Below are positions 41,958-50,104 of a stretch of DNA of 64,000 bases, in pieces. Where the stretch lies: the NCBI GenBank assembly GCA_017550105.1, contig JAFYLQ010000042.1, positions 1-64,000 on the forward strand. Reading direction: 5' to 3'. The notes under the pieces were generated by a model. The model did no database searches. It was not told the DNA's origin and saw nothing but the letters and a program-made list of their open reading frames with translations. Positions within the stretch are counted from its first letter, which is position 1. Each line of letters begins with the position of its first letter. The translations under genes and the position numbers were made by a program. The stretch comes from Clostridia bacterium (GTDB lineage Bacteria > Bacillota > Clostridia > Oscillospirales > Acutalibacteraceae).

Positions 41958-43826
41958 ATGAATTATTTTGCAGGAAATTATGACGTTGCGGTTATAGGTG
42001 CGGGACACGCAGGTATTGAGGCGGCTCTCGCAAGTGCCCGTCTTGGTGCTTCCACGGTTGTTTTTACCGTTAACCTTGACTGGATAGGCAATATGGCTTG
42101 TAACCCCTCCATAGGCGGAACCTCAAAGGGTCACCTTGTGCGTGAAATAGACGCTTTGGGCGGTGAAATGGGTAAAGCCGCAGACAAAACCCTTATTCAA
42201 AGCCGTATTCTCAACTTGGGCAAGGGTCCTGCCGTACATTCACTACGTGCACAGATTGACCGCCGTGAATATACCCAATATATGAAGCATTGCCTTGAAA
42301 TGCAGGACAATCTTGATATGAAACAGGCAGAGATTGTTTCCCTTAAGAAAAACGACGAGGGCTTATGGGAATTCACCACAATGCTTGAGGCAACCTACAC
42401 CGCAAAATGCGTTGTTATTGCAACGGGCACGTTCCTTAAGGGCAAGGTTTTCGTCGGTGACGTTTCATACGAAAGCGGACCCGACGGTATGTTCCCCTCC
42501 AACAAGCTTTCAGACTCACTTAACGAGCTCTCAGTTCCCTTAAGAAGATTCAAAACAGGTACTCCGCCCAGAGTAAACAAGCGTAGCGTCGATTATACGG
42601 GTCTTGAGGAGCAGATTAGTGATGAACAAATCACACCCTTCTCATTTGAAACCCCCGAGGGTGCTCTTGAAAATAAGGCCATATGCCACATTACATACAC
42701 CAACGCAGACACTAAGCAGGTTATACTTGATAACCTGCACCGCTCCCCCCTTTATTCAAAAAAAATTGAGGGTGTGGGTCCCCGATACTGCCCGAGCATT
42801 GAGGATAAAATAGTCCGTTTTGCCGAAAAAGGCAGACATCAGGTTTTCATTGAGCCCTGCGGTCTTGATACTGAGGAGCTTTACTTACAGGGGCTTTCAT
42901 CATCACTTCCCGAGGACGTTCAGATTAAAATATTAAAGAGCATCAAGGGTCTTGAAAACGTTAAGGTTATGCGCAACGCGTACGCCATTGAATACGATTG
43001 TGTTGACCCCCTTGCATTAAAATCCACTCTTGAATTTACAAATCTTGAGGGACTTTACGGTGCAGGTCAGTTTAACGGCTCGTCGGGCTATGAGGAAGCC
43101 GCCGCACAGGGTCTTGTTGCAGGTATCAACGCCGCAAGAAAGGTTCAGGGCAAGGAGCCCTTCACCCTTGACCGCAGTACCTCTTATATCGGCACACTTA
43201 TTGACGACCTTGTTACAAAGGGCTGTAAGGACCCCTACAGAATGATGACCTCACGCAGCGAATACAGGCTCATTCTTCGTGAGGATAATGCGGATTTAAG
43301 GCTAACTGAAATGGGCTATGAATTAGGTCTTATTTCTCAGGAGCGTTACGACAAGTTGCAGGAGAAAAAGCGACTTATTGAAGAGGAAACCGAAAGAGTT
43401 TCAAGAGTTACAATCCCCCCCTCAGAAGAATTATCAAGGGTTCTTGAGGAAGCAGGTACCGCACCCACAATAACGGGATGCAGACTTTCTGAGCTTATAA
43501 AAAGACCTCAGCTTTCATACAAATTACTTACACCATTTGACAAAAAGCGACCCGACTTACCCCGTGAGGTATTTGAGCAGGTTGAAATTAACCTTAAATA
43601 TGCGGGCTACATAAAGCGTCAGTTGGCTCAGGTTGAAGAGCTCAAACGACTTGAAGTAAAAAAGATACCGCAGGACATTGATTATGATAAGCTCACTAAT
43701 CTTCGTCTTGAGGCTATAGAAAAATTAAAGAAAATCCGCCCCGAAACCATCGGACAGGCTTCCCGCATAAGCGGTGTTTCCCCTGCTGATATAGCGGTGC
43801 TTCTTATTCACTTAAAATCTAACTAA
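41958..43826 (+). CDS. mnmG: tRNA uridine-5-carboxymethylaminomethyl modification enzyme MnmG
   Basis: FAD- and NADH-dependent partner of MnmE for wobble U34, 622 aa, full length. It has the N-terminal GAGHAGIEAALASARLG (FAD), CNPSIGGTSKGHLVREIDALGG (in parts), RRFKTGTPPRV, the FAD motif LYGAGQFNGSSGYEEAAAQG, and the C-terminal helical MnmE/tRNA-binding domain ending with SPADIAVLLIHL. It is in the lipoprotein operon, 12 bp after the nitroreductase. Confidence 0.98.
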   Translation: MNYFAGNYDVAVIGAGHAGIEAALASARLGASTVVFTVNLDWIGNMACNPSIGGTSKGHLVREIDALGGEMGKAADKTLIQSRILNLGKGPAVHSLRAQIDRREYTQYMKHCLEMQDNLDMKQAEIVSLKKNDEGLWEFTTMLEATYTAKCVVIATGTFLKGKVFVGDVSYESGPDGMFPSNKLSDSLNELSVPLRRFKTGTPPRVNKRSVDYTGLEEQISDEQITPFSFETPEGALENKAICHITYTNADTKQVILDNLHRSPLYSKKIEGVGPRYCPSIEDKIVRFAEKGRHQVFIEPCGLDTEELYLQGLSSSLPEDVQIKILKSIKGLENVKVMRNAYAIEYDCVDPLALKSTLEFTNLEGLYGAGQFNGSSGYEEAAAQGLVAGINAARKVQGKEPFTLDRSTSYIGTLIDDLVTKGCKDPYRMMTSRSEYRLILREDNADLRLTEMGYELGLISQERYDKLQEKKRLIEEETERVSRVTIPPSEELSRVLEEAGTAPTITGCRLSELIKRPQLSYKLLTPFDKKRPDLPREVFEQVEINLKYAGYIKRQLAQVEELKRLEVKKIPQDIDYDKLTNLRLEAIEKLKKIRPETIGQASRISGVSPADIAVLLIHLKSN

Positions 43827-43838
43827 AGGAGAATATCT

Positions 43839-45563
43839 ATGATACCCAGAAACGAACATCCCAATCCGGGATTTTACCGTGAAAGCTATATTAACCTTAA
43901 TGGTGAATGGGATTTTGATTTTGACTTCGGTAACTCCGGCGAAGAGCAGAAATTTCAATTAAACGAGCACAAGCTCAGCAAAAAAATCATCGTTCCCTTT
44001 TGCGTTGAAAGTGAATTATCAGGCATCGGCTACAAGGATTTTATCCCTGCCGTATGGTACAAAAAAACAGTTAATTTAACTGAGGAGCAGATTTCAGGCA
44101 AGGCATTTATCGTTTTCGGTGCAGTTGATTTCCACGCAAGAGTATTTGTTAACGGCAATTTTGCAGGGGAGCACTTCGGTGGCTACACCTCCTTCAGAAT
44201 TGACGCTACAAAGCACCTTGTTGCAGGTGAAAACACTATTGCCGTATACGTTCAGGACGACACCCGTTCACCCATACAGGCTCGCGGTAAACAGAGTGAA
44301 TTAAGATATTCACACGACTGTGACTACACAAGAACAACAGGTATCTGGCAGACGGTTTATATGGAGTTCTGCCCCGAAAATTATATTAAAAACTTCAGAG
44401 TTTACCCCAACATTGATACCGCAACACTTACAATTTCCGCAGAAATTGTAGGCGACGGCGAGTTTTGTGCTAAAGCGTATTGGGATGAAAAAGAGGTTGG
44501 CTCAATTTCAACACCCACCACAGGTCAGACGGTAACCGTAACACTTCCCCTTTCCGAAAAACACCTTTGGGAGGTTGGCAAGGGCGGTCTTTACGGACTT
44601 ACCCTTAACTTCGGCGGTGACGTGGTTACAAGCTACTTTGGTCTTCGTGAGGTAAAGCTTACTCCCGACAAGGGCATCACAATCAACGGCAAGGCGGTTT
44701 TCCAAAGACTTGTTCTTGACCAGGGCTTTTACCCCGACGGCATTTACACTGCACCCTCAAAGGAAGCGCTTAAGAACGATATTCTTCTTTCAATGGAGGT
44801 TGGCTTCAACGGTGCAAGACTTCATCAGAAGATTTTTGAGCCCCTTTTCCTGCATTATTGTGATGAATTGGGCTACATTGTATGGGGTGAGCACGGCAAC
44901 TGGGGTGCTGACCATTCAAGCTTTGAATCCCTTCGTTACTTCTTAGTTGAAATTGAAGAAGAAATTGAAAGAGATTTCAATCATCCCTCATTAATCGGAT
45001 GGTGCCCCTACAACGAAACATGGGACGTAAACGGCAGAAAGCAGGACGACGACGTTATCCGCATCGTTTACCGCACAGTTAAAAACCTTGATAAAACCCG
45101 TCCCTGTATCGACACAAGCGGTAACTATCACGTAGAAACCGATATTTTTGACGTGCACGATTACGAGCAGGATTACAAGATATTCAAGGAGCATTACGAT
45201 ATGCTTGTAACCGACGGTGTGCTTTTCGACAACCACAAGCACCGTCAGACCCCCAACGGTGAGCCTGTATTTATGAGTGAATACGGCGGAATCAGAGTTG
45301 AACTCAGAAACGCCGAGGAAAATGACCGTGAAAAGGCTTGGGGCTACGGTAATGCCGCAACGAGCCTTGAAGAATTCTACGAAAGATACGACGGCCTTAC
45401 CACCGCACTTATTGACAACCCCAAAATGATTGGCTTCTGCTACACTCAGCTTACAGACGTTGAGCAGGAATTAAACGGTGTTTTCAAGTATGACAGAACA
45501 AAGAAATTTGATTCCGAAATTCTTTACAAAATCAACACCAAAAAAGCCGCAATTGAAGAATAA
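43839..45563 (+). CDS. GH2-family beta-glycosidase
   Basis: A 574-aa cytoplasmic glycosidase of GH2. A jelly-roll sugar-binding domain (~1-190; NLNGEWDFDFDFGNSG) is followed by an Ig-like domain (~190-275) and a TIM barrel. The acid/base glutamate is E393 in PYNETW and the nucleophile is E481 in FMSEYGG. The protein stops after the barrel and lacks further C-terminal modules of long beta-galactosidases. Beta-galactosidase or beta-glucuronidase activity is possible; specificity cannot be told. It starts 12 bp after mnmG and ends the operon. Confidence 0.9.
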   Translation: MIPRNEHPNPGFYRESYINLNGEWDFDFDFGNSGEEQKFQLNEHKLSKKIIVPFCVESELSGIGYKDFIPAVWYKKTVNLTEEQISGKAFIVFGAVDFHARVFVNGNFAGEHFGGYTSFRIDATKHLVAGENTIAVYVQDDTRSPIQARGKQSELRYSHDCDYTRTTGIWQTVYMEFCPENYIKNFRVYPNIDTATLTISAEIVGDGEFCAKAYWDEKEVGSISTPTTGQTVTVTLPLSEKHLWEVGKGGLYGLTLNFGGDVVTSYFGLREVKLTPDKGITINGKAVFQRLVLDQGFYPDGIYTAPSKEALKNDILLSMEVGFNGARLHQKIFEPLFLHYCDELGYIVWGEHGNWGADHSSFESLRYFLVEIEEEIERDFNHPSLIGWCPYNETWDVNGRKQDDDVIRIVYRTVKNLDKTRPCIDTSGNYHVETDIFDVHDYEQDYKIFKEHYDMLVTDGVLFDNHKHRQTPNGEPVFMSEYGGIRVELRNAEENDREKAWGYGNAATSLEEFYERYDGLTTALIDNPKMIGFCYTQLTDVEQELNGVFKYDRTKKFDSEILYKINTKKAAIEE

Positions 45564-45565
45564 TC

Positions 45566-45600
45566 AAAAGGTGATATGCCGCAGGGCATATCACCTTTTT
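45566..45600 (+). terminator. terminator of the lipoprotein-mnmG-GH2 operon
   Basis: 15-bp perfect stem (45566-45580 with 45585-45599) with T5 tail. Confidence 0.9.
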
Positions 45601-45703
45601 AATGCGTAATACGTAATGCATAATGCGTAATTATCGGGACTGCGTCAGCATTTATAATCAGCTTGCCCCTTAACTCCTCATTCCTAATTCCTCATTCCTA
45701 ACT
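45601..45703. repeat. heptamer-bounded intergenic element (copy 3)
   Basis: The left end (45600-45632) has four units of the TAATGCG type. The right end (45672-45703), read on the reverse strand, has units AGTTAGG/AATGAGG/AATTAGG/AATGAGG. The ~40-bp interior ends (reverse strand) in AAGGGGCAAGCTGATT, similar to the inner boundary of copies 1, 2 and 4. It lies between two terminators of convergent genes. Confidence 0.68.
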
Positions 45704-45744
45704 AAAAAACAACCGTCTTTTCAATTAAAGACGGTTGTTTTTTT
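45704..45744 (-). terminator. terminator of the ACT-DUF711-acyltransferase operon
   Basis: 14-bp perfect stem (45707-45720 with 45727-45740) with T-rich tails. Confidence 0.88.
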
Positions 45745-46669
45745 ATCTTACTATTTTTTCACCATCGAATACGATGATACCGTGACCGCTACCCGTTTTA
45801 CCCTTGTTTGTTACAACGTGCTCTTTGAATGCACGGCGCATCGAGGTATCTGTGGGCCATTTCTTAGGACTACCGAAGCCTGCTTTGCCGAACACTCGCC
45901 ATGCATCGGTAAACACCGCCTTCTCACCCTGCTTAATTAACTCAAAGTCATCAATGAATTTAAGTGTGTTAAGGTTTGCGGGTAAAAATTCCTTATATCC
46001 GTCCCAAAGGAGCCATGAACCGCACTCGAAAATCATCAAGCCGTCCTCTCTGCGGAAATCCTTAAAGAATTCGTAAGCCTTCTTGTAGGAGTCAAGACGA
46101 ACCTCGTCTGTAAGGGGTACTCCTGAAGAGGGAATGTGGAAGCCGAGGGATTTGTCGCCACGTTTAATGGTAATACCTGCAGAGGTTGTGTATTCATCGC
46201 AAACACCGAAGGTGGTGTGCTCATACTGGAATCTGCCAAGACAGAAGCGTCTGAGTGCATAAAAATCAGTGTTCCAGCCCGCAACGAAGGTACCGTAAAC
46301 CTCTTTGCAGTCAACACACTCGTCAAACTTATATTTCAAGTCCATAATTGTGTTGCGGAAAAGCTCCTCGCTGAGACCCGCCTGCTTGTATCTTTCGTGC
46401 ATAATCTCAGACATGATAACAAGCATAACAAAATCAAATGTATAATGCTTAACACCGTGTCTCATAGCAACAAATTTTGTTTTTGTGAAAAGCTCACCAA
46501 AGCTGTGTGCTTCGGGGTACATATATTGCTTTACCAAGGAATCAACCTTAGCGCTGAAGCTTTTGCTGTTGTCGATTTTTTCAGCAGTTTTGCAAAAAAC
46601 CTCTACAGCCTCCTGAGGAAGGTCGAGTATTGTCAGAATTTCTTTAAAATGCTCGTTTAAATATGCCAT
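45743..46669 (-). CDS. acyltransferase-domain protein (NAT_N/GNAT_C, DUF5596-like)
   Basis: A 308-aa protein. The N-terminal helical half (~1-130) and the second half with RRFCLGRFQYEHTTFG, FHIPSSGVPLT and SYKKAYEFFKDFR match my memory of the NAT_N plus GNAT_C pair, a poorly characterised acyltransferase-like family common in gut Firmicutes. The C-terminal WRVFGKAGFGSPKKWPTDTS segment is also conserved. Substrate unknown. It is 12 bp behind the DUF711 gene and ends the operon. Confidence 0.7.
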   Translation of the reverse strand: MAYLNEHFKEILTILDLPQEAVEVFCKTAEKIDNSKSFSAKVDSLVKQYMYPEAHSFGELFTKTKFVAMRHGVKHYTFDFVMLVIMSEIMHERYKQAGLSEELFRNTIMDLKYKFDECVDCKEVYGTFVAGWNTDFYALRRFCLGRFQYEHTTFGVCDEYTTSAGITIKRGDKSLGFHIPSSGVPLTDEVRLDSYKKAYEFFKDFRREDGLMIFECGSWLLWDGYKEFLPANLNTLKFIDDFELIKQGEKAVFTDAWRVFGKAGFGSPKKWPTDTSMRRAFKEHVVTNKGKTGSGHGIIVFDGEKIVR

Positions 46670-46681
46670 TTTTCTCTCTCC

Positions 46682-48040
46682 TTAGTTTCTTAAGCTGTTA
46701 AGCGGTGCAGGAATTCTGCCACCACGGTTTATAAAATCAAAGCTTCCTTCAGAATGCACGGGCATAACGGGTGCCGTACCTAAAAGACCACCCATTTCAA
46801 TAGAATCCCCTACGTTTTTGCCGGGTGCGGGAATAATTCTGACTGCGGTTGTTTTAGTGTTTATCATACCGATTGCCGCTTCGTCCGCAATAATTGCCGC
46901 AATTGTTTCGGCAGAGGTATCACCGGGCACTGCAATCATATCAAGACCAACGGAGCAAACACAGGTCATTGCCTCAAGCTTATCAAGGGTAAGCACACCC
47001 TTTTCGGCGGCAGCAATCATACCCTCGTCCTCGGACACAGGAATAAATGCACCTGAAAGACCACCAACGCTTGATGATGCCATAACGCCACCTTTTTTTA
47101 CTGCGTCGTTGAGCATTGCAAGGGCGGCTGTAGTGCCGTGGGTACCGCAAACGCTTACGCCGATTTCTTCAAGAATTCTTGCAACCGAGTCACCTCTTGC
47201 GGGAGTGGGTGCAAGGCTTAAGTCAACAATACCGAACTCTGCACCAAGACGCTTTGAAGCCTCGCAGGCAATAAGCTGACCCATTCTTGTAATCTTAAAA
47301 GCAGTTTTCTTAATGGTTTCGGCAACAACGTCAAAGGGCTCACCCTTAACGCTCTTAAGTGCGTTGTACACAACACCGGGACCCGAAACACCAACGTTAA
47401 TTGCACATTCGGGCTCACCCACACCGTGGAAGGCACCTGCCATAAAGGGGTTATCCTCAACCGCGTTACAAAAAACCACAAGCTTTGCACAACCAAAGCC
47501 ATCCCTGTCCGCAGTGCGGAGTGCGGTCTTTTTAATGGTTTCACCCATAAGCTTAACCGCATCCATATTGATACCCGCTTTTGTTGAACCAACGTTTACG
47601 GAGGAACATACAAAATCGGTAGTTGCAAGAGCCTCGGGAATTGAGTTTATAAGTCGGCGGTCACCAATGGTGAAGCCCTTTTGAACAAGAGCAGAAAAAC
47701 CACCGATAAAATTCACGCCACACGTTTTAGCCGCATCGTCCATAGCCTTTGCAAAAATTGTGTAATCCTCGGTTTCACAGCTTTCTGCCGCAATGGCAAT
47801 GGGCGTAACGGAAATACGCTTATTGATAATGGGAATGCCCATTTCCTTTTCAATTGCCTCACCTGTTTTTACAAGGTTTTCGGCATACTTTGTGATTTTA
47901 TCATACATCTTTGTAGCGCAAACCTTGGGGTCGGGATGTGCACAGTTGCGCAATGAAATCCCCATTGTAATGGTACGTATATCAAGATGCTGATCATCTA
48001 TCATATTAAGAGTTTCAAGAATTTCGTGTTGGTTAAGCAT
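46682..48040 (-). CDS. UPF0210 / DUF711 family protein (PFL-fold relative)
   Basis: A 452-aa cytoplasmic protein of the DUF711/UPF0210 family, structurally related to the pyruvate formate-lyase fold but with no established activity. It has [18 protein letters not shown] near the N-terminus, [42 protein letters not shown] and the glycine-rich [18 protein letters not shown] near the end. It is almost always paired with a small ACT-domain protein, as here (the ACT gene lies 8 bp upstream). Confidence 0.92.
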   Translation of the reverse strand: MLNQHEILETLNMIDDQHLDIRTITMGISLRNCAHPDPKVCATKMYDKITKYAENLVKTGEAIEKEMGIPIINKRISVTPIAIAAESCETEDYTIFAKAMDDAAKTCGVNFIGGFSALVQKGFTIGDRRLINSIPEALATTDFVCSSVNVGSTKAGINMDAVKLMGETIKKTALRTADRDGFGCAKLVVFCNAVEDNPFMAGAFHGVGEPECAINVGVSGPGVVYNALKSVKGEPFDVVAETIKKTAFKITRMGQLIACEASKRLGAEFGIVDLSLAPTPARGDSVARILEEIGVSVCGTHGTTAALAMLNDAVKKGGVMASSSVGGLSGAFIPVSEDEGMIAAAEKGVLTLDKLEAMTCVCSVGLDMIAVPGDTSAETIAAIIADEAAIGMINTKTTAVRIIPAPGKNVGDSIEMGGLLGTAPVMPVHSEGSFDFINRGGRIPAPLNSLRN

Positions 48041-48048
48041 ACTCCACC

Positions 48049-48318
48049 TCAGATTCTGTGCATAGCATCAAAAATGTCTTCACGCTGAATACGAATATTA
48101 ACACCTAAACGCTCACCTTCCGCATCAAGAGCGTCCACAATTTCAGAATAACTAACGTTTGCTTGCTTAACGTCAACAAGCATATTCATAGTAAACATAT
48201 TCTGCATAACGGTCTGGCTGATATCAAGAATATTTACGTTAATCTTCTGCAAAGCAACGCAAACACCCGCCATAATACCTACTTTATCCTTACCTACAAC
48301 GGTAATAACTGCATTCAT
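48049..48318 (-). CDS. ACT-domain protein (UPF0237)
   Basis: A stand-alone ACT domain of 89 aa: [20 protein letters not shown], then [23 protein letters not shown] domains bind amino acids and regulate partner enzymes, so it is a likely sensor for the DUF711 protein encoded next. First gene of the operon, with a good promoter upstream. Confidence 0.92.
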   Translation of the reverse strand: MNAVITVVGKDKVGIMAGVCVALQKINVNILDISQTVMQNMFTMNMLVDVKQANVSYSEIVDALDAEGERLGVNIRIQREDIFDAMHRI

Positions 48319-48350
48319 AATATCTCTACCTTTCCTGCCATATTTAGCTT

Positions 48351-48379
48351 ATTTTAGCATAATAAAAATAATAATACAA
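48351..48379 (-). promoter_or_regulatory. promoter of the ACT-DUF711 operon
   Basis: On the reverse strand, -35 TTGTAT (48379-48374), 17-bp spacer, -10 TAAAAT (48356-48351). Confidence 0.7.
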
Positions 48380-48390
48380 TAAATATTAAA

Positions 48391-48432
48391 CAAAAAAATG
48401 CTTCGACACAATCAAAAAAGTGTCGAAGCATT
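48391..48432 (-). terminator. terminator of the secreted PHP-protein gene
   Basis: 13-bp stem (48397-48409 with 48420-48432) followed leftward by T7. Confidence 0.88.
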
Positions 48433-48446
48433 AATCATAAATTTAA

Positions 48447-49934
48447 TTATTTAATGAAATCCCAGATATATTTGAAAATGCTCAGAGAAGCAAGGAATTT
48501 TACGATTGTATCAGGAACGATACCTGCAAGCCAACCGAAATCACTTGCATCATCCTTGTTTTCGTATTCGGGAGCGCCCTCGTACTCAAGAAGCATTGCC
48601 TGAGTATAAACGATACCGCCTTCACCGAATACCTCTGCTCTTACGTAAGCACCGATATCGCTTGAATAATCGTCAAGGTCGATTTCGTCACCATAAGCAA
48701 TTGTTTTGCCGTTTGAAATCCAACGGATGCAAAGGTCACCGTCAACGTCAAGCTTAATTGTGTCCGCATCGTCATCAACAGTAATCTCGTTGATTGTGGG
48801 AGCCTCAACGTCAAGGGGAGCCTCGTACTTAGCGTTGTAGTCCTCAGCCTGTCTTGCAAGGATATCCTCACCGATAGCAGCTGCCTTGTCGTCACCGTTT
48901 CCAACAAGGTACATTGCAATTTCGTTAAGCTCTTCGTTGTTGCCGATGTATTTACTTGCTGCGAAGAACTCGCCTGCCTTCATACAGTTATAAAGACTGT
49001 CAACTGTATTTTCGGGCATAATCATCATTGTGTAGCCTGTGTAAGCGGCGGTTGTTCTGTGAGCGTCACTTGTTGCAATTGCAGTAACGTTTCTGCCCTG
49101 AGGAGCAAGGTCCATAAGCATAATGTCCCAAAGTTTTCTGTCGAAACGTGTTCTTGAGTCACCCTTGGAGTTAATGTCGATACCTATGCAAGAGGGATAT
49201 TTAAGAAGAAGGCTCTCAAATTTATCAATGTAATATGAGTAGCTCTCGTCGTAAGCGTCACAGGTGTACTCCTCATCACGGGCATTTGTGTATTCACCGG
49301 GGTGGTTAATAACTGAAAGACCGCCTAATTCATCAACAGCCTTAATGGGTGTTTCGTAGTCACTTGTACCACCAACAATACCATGACCGTAGTCAACGAA
49401 CCAAGAGTTAACGTGAGCATTGTTAAGTGAAGTGGGGTTGTTTTCAATAGCGTAGGGAACACGAAGCATCTTCTGACCCTGTGTACCGTCCTCGTAGGTC
49501 TGATAGTAGTAGTCACCGCCGTTTTCGGTGATAACGTCGTACTTATCGCCGTCAAAGGTTAAGCCGCCACCCTCCTGAAGGGCAGTTAATTCTCTTGTTC
49601 CGTCCTTGATGCCAAGGAAAACCTGAATTGCAGGAATAACGTCCTGATAAGTCCAGCTATAGCTTGTGGTTCCGTGGTCAGAAACTGCATAAATATCAAA
49701 GCCGTAATCATAGTTGGTTTCAAGCATTGCCTTAAGAGTGTCATCACCATCGGATGCTGTTGTATGGGTGTGAAGGTCAGCCTTGTACTGATTCCATGAC
49801 CAATCAACGTTTGCATAGGGGTTGGTAATTTTGTAATCAACATCCGAATTTGCGGCAAAGCCGATAGTTCCGAATGCACCTGAAAGAATAGCAACTACAC
49901 AAAGAATTGCTATAAGCTTTTTGGTTTTTCTCAT
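48447..49934 (-). CDS. secreted PHP-domain protein with hydrophobic C-terminal tail
   Basis: A 495-aa exported protein. The N-terminal signal peptide (MRKTKKLIAILCVVAILSGA, then cleavage near GFAA) is followed by a PHP metal-dependent phosphoesterase domain: ADLHTHTTASDGDD (~50-63), AVSDHGTTS, VINHPGEYT, and IATSDAH (~285). Residues ~400-470 look like a small beta domain, and the last ~30 residues (IVPDTIVKFLASLSIFKYIW and end) are hydrophobic/amphipathic, possibly for membrane attachment. The ATG with AAAGGTGG upstream is chosen over a codon 33 bp earlier. Extracellular PHP proteins are little studied; the substrate is unknown. Confidence 0.82.
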   Translation of the reverse strand: MRKTKKLIAILCVVAILSGAFGTIGFAANSDVDYKITNPYANVDWSWNQYKADLHTHTTASDGDDTLKAMLETNYDYGFDIYAVSDHGTTSYSWTYQDVIPAIQVFLGIKDGTRELTALQEGGGLTFDGDKYDVITENGGDYYYQTYEDGTQGQKMLRVPYAIENNPTSLNNAHVNSWFVDYGHGIVGGTSDYETPIKAVDELGGLSVINHPGEYTNARDEEYTCDAYDESYSYYIDKFESLLLKYPSCIGIDINSKGDSRTRFDRKLWDIMLMDLAPQGRNVTAIATSDAHRTTAAYTGYTMMIMPENTVDSLYNCMKAGEFFAASKYIGNNEELNEIAMYLVGNGDDKAAAIGEDILARQAEDYNAKYEAPLDVEAPTINEITVDDDADTIKLDVDGDLCIRWISNGKTIAYGDEIDLDDYSSDIGAYVRAEVFGEGGIVYTQAMLLEYEGAPEYENKDDASDFGWLAGIVPDTIVKFLASLSIFKYIWDFIK

Positions 49935-49955
49935 AGAAAATCCACCTTTCTGAAA

Positions 49956-49974
49956 TGCAGAATTCAATTCTGCA
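49956..49974. promoter_or_regulatory. perfect 19-bp palindrome, operator-like
   Basis: TGCAGAATT-C-AATTCTGCA, 9 bp on each side of a single centre base, lying 15 bp downstream of the -10 box (49989-49994) of the secreted PHP gene. The position suits a repressor site; a 1-base loop makes an RNA hairpin of full length impossible, which favours a DNA operator. Confidence 0.5.
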
Positions 49975-49988
49975 ATGATACATAATAC

Positions 49989-50017
49989 ATTTTAATATAA
50001 TTTACATTATTTTTCAA
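49989..50017 (-). promoter_or_regulatory. promoter of the secreted PHP-protein gene
   Basis: On the reverse strand, -35 TTGAAA (50017-50012), 17-bp spacer, -10 TAAAAT (49994-49989). Confidence 0.7.
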
Positions 50018-50060
50018 TCAACAACTTGAATAAAAAAATCACACTAAATATGTACAATAT

Positions 50061-50094
50061 AAAAAAAGTCCCGCGATTTTCATCGCGGGACTTA
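50061..50094 (-). terminator. terminator of the ceramidase-like gene
   Basis: 11-bp GC-rich perfect stem (50067-50077 with 50082-50092), with T7 on the leftward strand. Confidence 0.9.
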
Positions 50095-50104
50095 AATGCT
50101 TTAA

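Noticed and set aside
43839..45563. GH2 protein as a frameshifted beta-galactosidase
   Set aside because: It lacks the C-terminal domains of long enzymes, but both catalytic glutamates are present and a terminator follows at once, so it looks like a complete short form.
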